NCBI GenBank assembly: GCA_964373615.1
Contig: CAYJVP010000048.1
Span: 1-7,773 of the forward strand
Reading direction: 5' to 3'
Source: CAYJVP01 sp964373615
GTDB lineage: Bacteria; Patescibacteriota; Patescibacteriia; UBA9934; GWF2-40-263
Length of the DNA: 7,773 bases
The position numbers were made by a program, and so were the translations under genes. Each line of letters begins with the position of its first letter. Position 1 is the first letter of the stretch. The notes beneath the pieces were generated by a model. It was not told where the DNA came from, ran no database searches, and was given only the letters and a program-made list of their open reading frames with translations. Of the stretch, positions 1 through 5,534 are shown piece after piece.

Positions 1-1
1 A

Positions 2-115
2 AACGCCGGCCGCGGTTATTTTGAGGACCGACGACCGGCAGCAAACATGGATCCGTATCTGGTTGTGACCGCGCTCCTTGAGACCGTTTGCGGCGATGGG
101 TTTCAACCACGATGA
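2..115 (+). CDS. glnA: Glutamine synthetase, type II (GSII), C-terminal fragment; 5' part outside window
   Basis: The only stop-free reading from the window edge in this frame gives 37 residues ending in TGA at 113-115. It contains GYFEDRRPAANMDPY followed by a helix-like VVTALLETV. This closely matches, from memory, the C-terminus of GSII (eukaryote-type) enzymes, where a GYFEDRRPSANCDPF block supplies active-site acidic and arginine residues. Type I enzymes instead have an RIEVRFPD-type block followed by ANPYL. The enzyme makes glutamine from glutamate, ammonia and ATP in the cytoplasm. Only the tail is visible, so catalytic completeness, start and promoter cannot be judged. The gene converges on the dcd-like gene with just 3 bp between the two stop codons, which leaves no room for a terminator between them. 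The family call is firm for so short a piece; the subtype is likely. Confidence 0.85.
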   Translation, partial: NAGRGYFEDRRPAANMDPYLVVTALLETVCGDGFQPR

Positions 116-118
116 GCC

Positions 119-775
119 TTACAGGACGAATCGCTTCTTGAGCTCGTCCAGTTTCCCCTCGACCAGTAATCTCCGCTCGTCCTCTTTGTCGAGTTTGAAG
201 TTCGGCGAACCCGTGTCGCTGTATTTGGCGTTCGTAAGGCCGTGGAGTTGTGCCTCCTCGTTTGAGAGCGAGGTCGCGAGCTCCTCAAAAATGACCTGGC
301 AAACGCGCTCGCCGGGATAGACGCGCAACACCTGGTTTCCCGCCTCATTTTTCATGGGGAAGATCAGGTTGCCTTTGTAGCCCGCGTCGATAATGCCAGA
401 AAGAGAAAGGTTAATGCCACGGCGATTGGTCGACGTGCGCGGAAAAAGGATCGCCATGATGTTTGGCGCGTTCATTTCTACGCGCTCAAGGCTTGTGGCG
501 ATCACGAATTCGTTTGGGAGAAGATCGAAGGACTGTCCGGGCTGAAGTTGCACTTCGTCGAATTGCTCGCGATGAATCTCTGCGTCGTCGATCGCGACCT
601 TGATCGCGCGCCGTCCCTTCTCACCCATCGTCCAGTTGCGCGGAATCAAAAATTTATACCCCAGCCGTAGGTCAACCGCGTGCGGCTGGAGTTGAAACTT
701 GTCGACCATGGGAGAAAAGGCGATCGTCCCTTTCGAAACGGCCTCGACGATTTCTCGGCGGGTCAAAACCGCCAT
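119..775 (-). CDS. dcd: dCTP deaminase/dUTPase superfamily protein, probably dUTPase-like (deaminase glutamate missing)
   Basis: This is a 218-residue trimeric-dUTPase-fold protein of pyrimidine deoxynucleotide metabolism, cytoplasmic. The start is taken as ATG 773-775, 4 bp after the rplA stop. An upstream TTG at 799 would overlap rplA and add eight residues not expected in the family. Visible blocks: an N-terminal LTRREIVEAVSKG helix, QPHAVDLRLG (35-44), PRTSTNRRGI (112-121), SGIIDAGYKGN (126-136), YPGERVCQVIFEEL (153-166) and a Dcd-type tail with AKYSDTGSP (183-191). Ungapped alignment from memory to E. coli Dcd places proline 140 where the catalytic Glu138 lies, Ile128 at Arg126 and Thr114 at Ser111. 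The dUTPase features, an Asp in the IID motif (D130) and the following Tyr133, are kept. So it may hydrolyse dUTP rather than deaminate dCTP. No clear Shine-Dalgarno is seen; translation is probably coupled to rplA. Family call is firm, activity uncertain. Confidence 0.9.
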   Translation of the reverse strand: MAVLTRREIVEAVSKGTIAFSPMVDKFQLQPHAVDLRLGYKFLIPRNWTMGEKGRRAIKVAIDDAEIHREQFDEVQLQPGQSFDLLPNEFVIATSLERVEMNAPNIMAILFPRTSTNRRGINLSLSGIIDAGYKGNLIFPMKNEAGNQVLRVYPGERVCQVIFEELATSLSNEEAQLHGLTNAKYSDTGSPNFKLDKEDERRLLVEGKLDELKKRFVL

Positions 776-779
776 AGCA

Positions 780-1466
780 TTACACCGCAGGAATATCAAT
801 GTGGATGGCCGGGCTCATGGTGGAGCAGATCACCGCGTTTCGAAAGTACACACCTTTTGACGAGGGCGGCTTGACTTTTCGGATGCTTTCGATAAGCGCG
901 ATCAGATTCTCCTTTAACTTCGGACTGTCAAAGCTCATGCGGCCAATGACCTGATGCACATTTCCTGTGTCGTCGTTTCTGTAGCTCACCTTTCCCGCCT
1001 TTTGTTCTTGCACCATCTTTGCGACGTTTGGTCCAATCGTGTCCGTCTTTGGGTTTGGCATGAGCCCTCTGGGGCCGAGGATTTTGGCGAGCTTGGCGAG
1101 TTTTGGCATCATGACAGGGGTGGCGACCGCCACGTCAAAATCAATCTGGTTACTCTTGCCGATCTTTTCGATGAGCTCCTCGCCACCGAAGAGGTCTGCG
1201 CCGGCGGCTTTGGCCTCGCCTTCCTTTTCGGCCTCCACGAACGCGGCCACGCGTTTTGTTTTCCCCGTGCCATGTGGCAAGGCCACGGTGCCGCGCACCT
1301 GCTGGTCGCTCTTGCCCGTGTCAATCCCAAGTTTCACATGGAATTCGACCGCGGCATCAAACTTCGTTGTGCCGACTTTTTTGATGAGCTCAACGGCTTC
1401 ATTGATGGAATAGAGTTTTTTCGGATCGAGTTGGGATTTTGCCTCCTGGTAGCGTTTGCTTCGCAT
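780..1466 (-). CDS. rplA: 50S ribosomal protein L1
   Basis: This 228-residue protein has the normal length for bacterial L1, which binds 23S rRNA and builds the mobile L1 stalk at the E site. In many bacteria L1 also represses its own operon by binding mRNA. Recognisable segments: an N-terminal helix with the INEAVELIKK block (21-30), LGIDTGKSDQQVRGTVALPH (46-65), and the domain II signature GPRGLMPNPKTDTIGPNV (131-148). A domain I C-terminal return follows, with SFDSPKLKENLIALIESI (178-195) and a final KGVYFRNAVICSTMSPAI (204-221). The ATG at 1464-1466 gives the canonical N-terminus. No Shine-Dalgarno is visible just upstream; instead there is a GC-rich hairpin about 20 nt before the start. 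Unusually it is separated from rplK by a membrane-protein gene and a repeat region, and is followed 4 bp later by dcd rather than rplJ. Confidence 0.98.
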   Translation of the reverse strand: MRSKRYQEAKSQLDPKKLYSINEAVELIKKVGTTKFDAAVEFHVKLGIDTGKSDQQVRGTVALPHGTGKTKRVAAFVEAEKEGEAKAAGADLFGGEELIEKIGKSNQIDFDVAVATPVMMPKLAKLAKILGPRGLMPNPKTDTIGPNVAKMVQEQKAGKVSYRNDDTGNVHQVIGRMSFDSPKLKENLIALIESIRKVKPPSSKGVYFRNAVICSTMSPAIHIDIPAV

Positions 1467-1485
1467 AGAGTGTGGTGGTTCAGGC

Positions 1486-1504
1486 GCCCCGCCGTTGGCG
1501 GGGC
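1486..1504 (-). promoter_or_regulatory. Perfect GC-rich hairpin in the rplA leader
   Basis: GCCCCGCC at 1486-1493 and GGCGGGGC at 1497-1504 are exact reverse complements around a 3-nt loop. The hairpin sits in the 57-bp spacer between the membrane-protein stop (1524) and the rplA start (1466). No U-run follows on either strand, so it is unlikely to be an intrinsic terminator. It could be a processing or stability element, or a control site for rplA translation. It has no evident match to the known L1-binding mRNA motif, so function is open. Confidence 0.55.
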
Positions 1505-1523
1505 TCCCACATGAAGTCAGGAT

Positions 1524-1904
1524 TTAAGCTTTCTCTTTTCTTTCCTCCATCCAATCGCGATACACGATGCGCCAGTGGAGCCAGAAGAGCGGGGCGGCGA
1601 CCAGAATCATCGCGATGTCGCGCACCGCCGATTGCTGTTTGCGCACGAGCGCGGCTTGTTCCTCGCGTTCTTGCTGTTTGGCACAGCGCGCATCGGTCTG
1701 TTCTTGCGTTTCGGTTTCCGCGCCATTGATGCCGATCATTTTGTCGCAGTACGCGGCCCACTCCGGCGCGTCCGCTGCCGGGAACACCCACGTTTTCAGA
1801 GCGATATTGATGAGATCGGACACCGAGAAAATGAGCATCATGAGCGTGACGAATGTCACGAGCGCAAAGTAGATGCGTAGAATAACGGAGCCTCCCTTGG
1901 TCAT
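1524..1904 (-). CDS. Small two-TM membrane protein of unknown function, inserted between rplK and rplA
   Basis: The 126-residue product is not confidently recognised. It starts at ATG 1902-1904, preceded by AAAGG about 7 nt upstream, a weak ribosome binding site made by the edge of the heptad repeat. Two hydrophobic segments are clear: residues about 8-28 (ILRIYFALVTFVTLMMLIF) and about 97-113 (IAMILVAAPLFWLHW). The intervening loop of about 60 residues carries cysteines C53 and C74 and a charged, Gln/Glu-rich stretch (65-92) that could be helical. Positive charges at both ends suggest both termini are cytoplasmic and the loop outside, where the two cysteines could form a disulfide. The layout faintly recalls small CPR proteins of the DUF5671 type, which often end in an LxWHWR-like segment, but this is a weak guess. 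It lies within the ribosomal operon, so it is probably co-transcribed with rplA. Confidence 0.75.
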   Translation of the reverse strand: MTKGGSVILRIYFALVTFVTLMMLIFSVSDLINIALKTWVFPAADAPEWAAYCDKMIGINGAETETQEQTDARCAKQQEREEQAALVRKQQSAVRDIAMILVAAPLFWLHWRIVYRDWMEERKEKA

Positions 1905-1913
1905 ATGGTAGCC

Positions 1914-1947
1914 TTTAGCTTTTAGCTTTTAGCTTTTAGCTTTTAGC
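1914..1947. repeat. TTTTAGC heptanucleotide tandem array, left side of gap
   Basis: Four exact TTTTAGC units (1920-1947) are preceded by a shortened TTTAGC unit (1914-1919) and run straight into the Ns. On the transcribed (minus) strand the unit reads GCTAAAA, and its downstream edge lies within 10 bp of the membrane-protein start, apparently supplying the AAAGG in front of it. Confidence 0.95.
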
Positions 1948-2047
1948 NNNNNNNNNNNNNNNNNNNNNNNNNNNNNNNNNNNNNNNNNNNNNNNNNNNNN
2001 NNNNNNNNNNNNNNNNNNNNNNNNNNNNNNNNNNNNNNNNNNNNNNN
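1948..2047. other. Assembly gap (100 Ns)
   Basis: Exactly 100 Ns, the usual placeholder for a gap of unknown size. The same TTTTAGC unit in the same orientation borders both sides, so the assembly most likely broke in one long array. The true length and any embedded sequence are unknown. Confidence 0.99.
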
Positions 2048-2081
2048 TTTAGCTTTTAGCTTTTAGCTTTTAGCTTTTAGC
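2048..2081. repeat. TTTTAGC heptanucleotide tandem array, right side of gap
   Basis: A partial TTTAGC unit (2048-2053) at the gap edge is followed by four exact TTTTAGC units (2054-2081). Orientation and unit match the array left of the gap. Confidence 0.95.
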
Positions 2082-2085
2082 CGAT

Positions 2086-2106
2086 GCTAATGGCTAATGG
2101 CTAATG
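2086..2106. repeat. GCTAATG heptanucleotide array, inverted relative to the TTTTAGC array
   Basis: Three exact GCTAATG units are followed by a decayed GCTGAG directly before the rplK stop codon. GCTAA here is the reverse complement of TTAGC in the neighbouring array, with only CGAT (2082-2085) between them. The two arrays therefore form an interrupted inverted repeat with the same 7-nt period. Confidence 0.9.
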
Positions 2107-2112
2107 GCTGAG

Positions 2113-2535
2113 TTATTTTATTTCCACTCCCATTTGTCGGGCCGTTCCGGCGATGATTTTCATGGCCTGATCAACGTCGGTCGTGTTTAGGTCCGGCATC
2201 TTTTTTTCCGCGATCTCCTTGAGTTGTGCTTTGGTGATGGAGCCGATTTTTTCCTGGAGTGGCTTCCCAGATCCTTTCTCGAGTTTCGCCGCTTTTTTGA
2301 TGAGTTCCGAGGCGGGCGCGATTTTCGTGATGAAGGTATAGCTGCGGTCTTCGTACACCGAGATGATAAGCGGCACGACCTCGCCGCGGCGGTCCTGGGT
2401 CGCTTCGTTGAATCGCTTCACGAATTCCGCGATGTTCAAGCCGTGTTGGCCAAGCGCGGGGCCGACCGGCGGGGCCGGGGTGGCCGCGCCTCCCTGGATT
2501 TGGAGTTTGATTTTGGTAACGAGTTTTTTTGGCAT
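2113..2535 (-). CDS. rplK: 50S ribosomal protein L11
   Basis: This 140-residue protein is full length for L11, which binds the GTPase-associated region of 23S rRNA and contacts elongation factors. The N-terminal domain carries GGAATPAPPVGPALGQHG (15-32), the flexible proline-rich signature, followed by LNIAEFVKRFN. The rRNA-binding C-terminal domain runs from about residue 76 and includes GSITKAQLKEIAEKKMPDLN (98-117) and KIIAGTARQMGV (126-137). It starts 3 bp after the nusG stop. The upstream sequence is A-rich with no Shine-Dalgarno, so translational coupling to nusG is likely. Downstream, where rplA usually follows directly, there are heptad repeats, an assembly gap and a membrane-protein gene. 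Confidence 0.98.
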   Translation of the reverse strand: MPKKLVTKIKLQIQGGAATPAPPVGPALGQHGLNIAEFVKRFNEATQDRRGEVVPLIISVYEDRSYTFITKIAPASELIKKAAKLEKGSGKPLQEKIGSITKAQLKEIAEKKMPDLNTTDVDQAMKIIAGTARQMGVEIK

Positions 2536-2538
2536 ACG

Positions 2539-3084
2539 TCAGATTTTTTTCACCTGCAAGAAGTCGAGTTCCACCGGCGTTTCACGTCCAAACATGTTGA
2601 CAAGCACTTTGACCTTGCCGCGCGCTTCGTCGACCTCGGACACCTTTCCTTCGAAGTTTTTGAACGGACCGTCCGTGATCTGTACCGGCGAACCGGGTTC
2701 GACGTCGAGTTTATACTCGGGCTCATCAACCCCCATCCGTTTTTGAAGCGAAGTGATCTCCTCGTCTGCGATCGGGGTTGGCGTCGTGCCCGTGCCGATG
2801 AATCCGGTCACGTTTGGTGTATTGCGCACGACGTACCATGAGTCGTCCGTCACGACCATTTCGACGAGCACATAGCCAGGAAAAATTTTTTCTTCCACCA
2901 CGCGACGTTTGCCGTTTTTGATTTTGATCTTTTTTTCTTTCGGCACCATTACGTTGAAAATTTTGTCCTGCATGTCCATACTCTCGATGCGCTGGTGCAG
3001 GTTATCAGAAACATTTTCCTCGTAACCGGAATAGGTGTGGATCGCGTACCAACGCCGGCCGTGTTTTGCTACTTGTTTTGGCAT
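2539..3084 (-). CDS. nusG: Transcription elongation/antitermination factor NusG
   Basis: This 181-residue protein has the standard two-domain NusG layout. The N-terminal NGN domain opens with RRWYAIHTYSGYEENV (10-25) and contains KIFPGYVLVEM (66-76) and RNTPNVTGFIGT (87-98); it binds the RNA polymerase clamp. The C-terminal KOW domain (about 130-181) begins GSPVQITDGPFKNFEGKV and in other bacteria contacts Rho or ribosomal protein S10. The protein modulates pausing and links transcription to translation. Its start has the one strong Shine-Dalgarno seen in the cluster, GGAGG, but only 2 nt separate it from the ATG, which is unusually close. It lies 9 bp after secE and 3 bp before rplK, in the conserved order. 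The stop is TGA. Confidence 0.98.
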   Translation of the reverse strand: MPKQVAKHGRRWYAIHTYSGYEENVSDNLHQRIESMDMQDKIFNVMVPKEKKIKIKNGKRRVVEEKIFPGYVLVEMVVTDDSWYVVRNTPNVTGFIGTGTTPTPIADEEITSLQKRMGVDEPEYKLDVEPGSPVQITDGPFKNFEGKVSEVDEARGKVKVLVNMFGRETPVELDFLQVKKI

Positions 3085-3093
3085 ACCCTCCGT

Positions 3094-3303
3094 TTAAGAA
3101 ACAAGTTTGACCAGTTCGTCAAGTCCAATATTCAGCGCGAGGTCAAGCACGCCAATGAAAATCGCGAGCAGAACGGAAACCGCAACCACAATGATCGAGT
3201 ACCGGGTCGTTTCTTTCCGCGACGGCCAGGTTACCTTTTCAAGCTCTTCCTTGGCCTGTTTGAGGTACGTTATGGGGCCAACCTTTTTTTTCACCTCTTC
3301 CAT
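3094..3303 (-). CDS. secE: Preprotein translocase subunit SecE
   Basis: This 69-residue protein is a minimal one-TM SecE, as in most bacteria outside the enterics. The amphipathic cytoplasmic helix ends with ELEKVTWPSRKET (20-32), the SecE signature that lies along SecY. One transmembrane helix follows at about 36-58 and a short external tail ends the protein. It clamps the SecY channel in the inner membrane. It is the first gene after the promoter at 3362-3390, giving a leader of about 50 nt, and is followed 9 bp later by nusG. No strong Shine-Dalgarno is seen in front of its ATG at 3301-3303. The tRNA-Trp gene often found upstream in other bacteria is absent here. Confidence 0.97.
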   Translation of the reverse strand: MEEVKKKVGPITYLKQAKEELEKVTWPSRKETTRYSIIVVAVSVLLAIFIGVLDLALNIGLDELVKLVS

Positions 3304-3331
3304 AGTAATGATATTTCTTCTGCTCTACCTT

Positions 3332-3352
3332 AAAACCCCCGTCGGGGGCTTT
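3332..3352 (-). terminator. Intrinsic terminator-like hairpin after gyrB (roughly bidirectional)
   Basis: Read on the minus strand this is AAAGCCCCC, loop GAC, GGGGGTTTT: five G-C pairs extended by a G-U and three A-U pairs, ending in a T-run. It lies 45 bp past the gyrB stop. The plus strand also gives a CTTTCT tail, so it could work in both directions. It also falls at the very 5' end of the transcript predicted from the promoter at 3362-3390. Confidence 0.75.
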
Positions 3353-3361
3353 CTAGAGATA

Positions 3362-3390
3362 AAGATAAGCCATTGTCATAGGCCTGTCAA
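3362..3390 (-). promoter_or_regulatory. Sigma70-type promoter for secE-nusG-rplK operon
   Basis: On the minus strand a perfect TTGACA (3390-3385) is followed, after exactly 17 bp, by TATCTT (3367-3362; 4 of 6 matches to TATAAT). The start of transcription would be near 3355. The -35 box begins 7 bp after the gyrB stop codon, so the cluster can be transcribed independently of gyrB. Confidence 0.65.
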
Positions 3391-3396
3391 GGGGAA

Positions 3397-5442
3397 TTAA
3401 ACATCCAAATTTTGCACCGTCTTCGCGTGCGTTTGGATGAAGCGTTTGCGCGGGGCGACGTCCGCGCCCATCAGAATATCGAACGTCTCGTCAGCCTTTT
3501 CCGCGTCTTCGATGGTGACCTGCTTCATGACGCGCGTTTTGGGATCCATGGTGGTTTCCCAAAGCTGCTCCGGGTTCATTTCCCCAAGACCTTTGTAGCG
3601 TTGAATGTTCACGCGTACCCCGTGTCCCTTTGATCCCTCTGTCCCCTCTGTTCCTTCCATCTCCTTCACTTCGACCTCTTTCCCTTTTGACAGCTCCTTG
3701 ACGAACGCCATTTTTTCCTCATCTGTGAACGCGTAGCGAAATTCCTTCCCAACCTGCACACGGAAGAGCGGGGGTTTGGCAATGTACACGTGGCCCCCGC
3801 GGATGAGGTCGGGGAAGTAACGGTAGAACAACGTCAAGAGGAGCGTGCGGATGTGCGCGCCATCAACGTCCGCGTCGGTCATGATGACGATGCGGTCATA
3901 GCGCAGCGCGTTGATGTCGAACGCTTCGCCGATGTTGGTGCCGAGCGCGATGATGAGCGACTTGATCTCGTTGTTAACAAGCATCTTGTCGAGTCGGGCG
4001 CGCTCCACGTTCAAAATTTTTCCGCGCAAAGGCAGGATCGCTTGCGTCTCACGATCGCGGCCTTGTTTCGCGCTCCCGCCGGCCGAGTCGCCCTCTACGA
4101 GGAAGATCTCGGATCGTTTGGGATCCTTTGTAGAGCAGTCCGAGAGTTTCCCCGGGAGCGTTAACCCTTCGAGCACCCCTTTGCGCAGCACGGTTTCACG
4201 GGCCGCACGGGCCGCGGCGCGCGCTTGAGCCGACAGGACACATTTGCCGATGATGGCTTCCGCGTCAGCCGGATGTTCTTCAAGATATATACGGAAATGT
4301 TCCCCGAACACGGACTCGACCGCGGTGCGCGCTTCGGGGTTGCCAAGCTTCGCTTTGGTTTGGCCCTCAAACTGCGGCTCTTTTATTTTTACGCTGATGA
4401 CCGAGGTGAGTCCCTCGCGCACGTCGTCGCCGGTCAGGTTCTGATCCTTTTCTTTGAGATAGCCTTTGGCGCGAGCGTAGTTGTTGAGCTCCCGCGTCAG
4501 AGCCGCGCGAAAGCCGATGAGATGCGTGCCGCCTTCCAGGTTATAGATGTTGTTGGCAAAGCAAAAAATCGATTCGTGATATTCCTCTGTGTACTGCACC
4601 GCCACCTCGATGTCCATGTCAGCCGCATCGTCGTGTTTGGAGACATAAAACACGTTCGGGTGCTTCACCCCCTTGCCGTGGTTGATGTGGCGCACATACG
4701 AGGCAACGCCACCTTCAAAGTAGAAGGCACGGGACTCCTCCTCGCCCTTTTTTCGTTTATCGTGAATGATGAGGTGGATCCCTTTGGTGAGGTACGCTTG
4801 TTGGCGCAAGTGGTCGATGATCGTCTTCAGGTTGAATTCCGTGGTTTCGAAGGTGTGTGCGTCCGGTTTGAACGTCACGGTCGTACCCGTGCCCTTGGCC
4901 GATCCGACGGCCTTCACCTTTGCGCGCGGCCGGCCGAGACTATACTCCTGCACCCACAATTTTCCGTCCCGTTTGACCTCGACCTTCAGATCCGCCGACA
5001 GCGCGTTGACCACAGACACGCCCACCCCATGAAGCCCGCCGGACACCTTGTAGCCGCCGCCACCAAATTTGCCGCCCGCATGAAGCTTTGTCATGACAAG
5101 CTCCAGGGCGGATTTTTTGAATTGCGGGTGGATGTCAACCGGGATGCCGCGGCCATGATCCTCGACAGAAAGAGACCCATCCGGATGTAACGTGAGAATG
5201 ATCTGATCGCCAAAGCCGGCCATGGCCTCGTCAAACGAGTTGTCCATGACCTCCCAGATGAGGTGGTGCAAACCGGAAGGACCGGTCGAGCCGATGTACA
5301 TGCCCGGCCGTTTGCGTACGGGGTCGAGTCCTTCCAAGACGGTAATTTGTTTTGCGCTGTATTCGGATTTTTTTTCGGCCCGATGGCCGGATCCGGCCTT
5401 TGGGCCGGGCGTCCCTTTCACCTCTTTCGTCCCCTTCGGCAT
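3397..5442 (-). CDS. gyrB: DNA gyrase subunit B
   Basis: This 681-residue type IIA topoisomerase ATPase subunit pairs with GyrA (not in the window) to introduce negative supercoils. GHKL ATPase motifs: EVMDNSFDEA (64-73), GRGIPVD (97-103) and SGGLHGVGVSVVNALS (134-149), with the QTK lysine at 361-363. The TOPRIM domain has EGDSAGGSAKQGRDR (450-464), PLRGKILNVE (471-480) and the metal-binding DADVDG (523-528). The C-terminal IQRYKGLGEMNPEQLWETTM (613-632) supports GyrB over ParE. The ATG at 5440-5442 is preferred. A TTG at 5493 would add 17 atypical residues. Even so, residues 1-25 form a KGT/Pro-rich extension before the usual start of the domain. An EGT-repeat tract (596-607) lies just before the RYKGLGEM block. 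No Shine-Dalgarno or convincing promoter is seen. A terminator-like hairpin follows the stop. Confidence 0.97.
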   Translation of the reverse strand: MPKGTKEVKGTPGPKAGSGHRAEKKSEYSAKQITVLEGLDPVRKRPGMYIGSTGPSGLHHLIWEVMDNSFDEAMAGFGDQIILTLHPDGSLSVEDHGRGIPVDIHPQFKKSALELVMTKLHAGGKFGGGGYKVSGGLHGVGVSVVNALSADLKVEVKRDGKLWVQEYSLGRPRAKVKAVGSAKGTGTTVTFKPDAHTFETTEFNLKTIIDHLRQQAYLTKGIHLIIHDKRKKGEEESRAFYFEGGVASYVRHINHGKGVKHPNVFYVSKHDDAADMDIEVAVQYTEEYHESIFCFANNIYNLEGGTHLIGFRAALTRELNNYARAKGYLKEKDQNLTGDDVREGLTSVISVKIKEPQFEGQTKAKLGNPEARTAVESVFGEHFRIYLEEHPADAEAIIGKCVLSAQARAAARAARETVLRKGVLEGLTLPGKLSDCSTKDPKRSEIFLVEGDSAGGSAKQGRDRETQAILPLRGKILNVERARLDKMLVNNEIKSLIIALGTNIGEAFDINALRYDRIVIMTDADVDGAHIRTLLLTLFYRYFPDLIRGGHVYIAKPPLFRVQVGKEFRYAFTDEEKMAFVKELSKGKEVEVKEMEGTEGTEGSKGHGVRVNIQRYKGLGEMNPEQLWETTMDPKTRVMKQVTIEDAEKADETFDILMGADVAPRKRFIQTHAKTVQNLDV
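3622..3657 (-). repeat. Degenerate 9-bp tandem repeat inside gyrB encoding EGT/EGT/EGS/KGH
   Basis: Four consecutive 9-bp units read on the coding strand GAAGGAACA, GAGGGGACA, GAGGGATCA and AAGGGACAC. They encode three-residue repeats at GyrB residues 596-607, in the variable loop before the conserved QRYKGLGEM motif. A related motif (AAGGGGACG, AAAGGGACG; KGT) occurs in the N-terminal extension of the same gene. Confidence 0.8.
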
Positions 5443-5517
5443 AAGAAAAATAGGTCGAAAATAACGCCCCCAATGTATCATGATTTCGCACAAAAGGGAA
5501 GCGGAAGGCCTGGCTCG

Positions 5518-5526
5518 TGTTATACT
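5518..5526 (+). promoter_or_regulatory. Extended -10 promoter for the surface-protein/rodA unit
   Basis: TGT followed by TATACT gives an extended -10 element (TGn plus 5 of 6 matches to TATAAT). No -35 box is recognisable, as is common for this promoter class. Transcription should start around 5533-5535, at the ATG of the next gene (5535), which predicts a leaderless mRNA. On the other strand the same A/T tract contains TATAAC (5524-5519), which could serve gyrB. Nothing else is recognised in the 5443-5534 divergent spacer. Confidence 0.55.
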
Positions 5527-5534
5527 ATATTTAT

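Noticed and set aside
47..115. Separate 22-codon ATG frame
   Set aside because: It is simply the in-frame tail of the glutamine synthetase fragment, starting at an internal Met.
776..799. TTG start at 799 for dcd
   Set aside because: Adds eight residues unlike the family N-terminus and overlaps rplA; the ATG at 775 fits LTRRE-type Dcd starts.
1914..2106. CRISPR-like array
   Set aside because: Units are 7 nt, head to tail, with no spacers; these are simple tandem repeats.
2224..2841. Plus-strand frame of 205 codons across rplK and nusG
   Set aside because: Antisense to two clearly conserved genes and spanning their junction; a shadow frame.
4225..5190. Long plus-strand frame of 321 codons
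   Set aside because: Lies wholly antisense within gyrB, whose GHKL and TOPRIM motifs are unmistakable; its composition is a reverse shadow of that gene.
5443..5493. TTG start at 5493 for gyrB
   Set aside because: Adds 17 residues without family support. ATG 5442 is nearer the conserved GyrB start, although the true start could even be further in.
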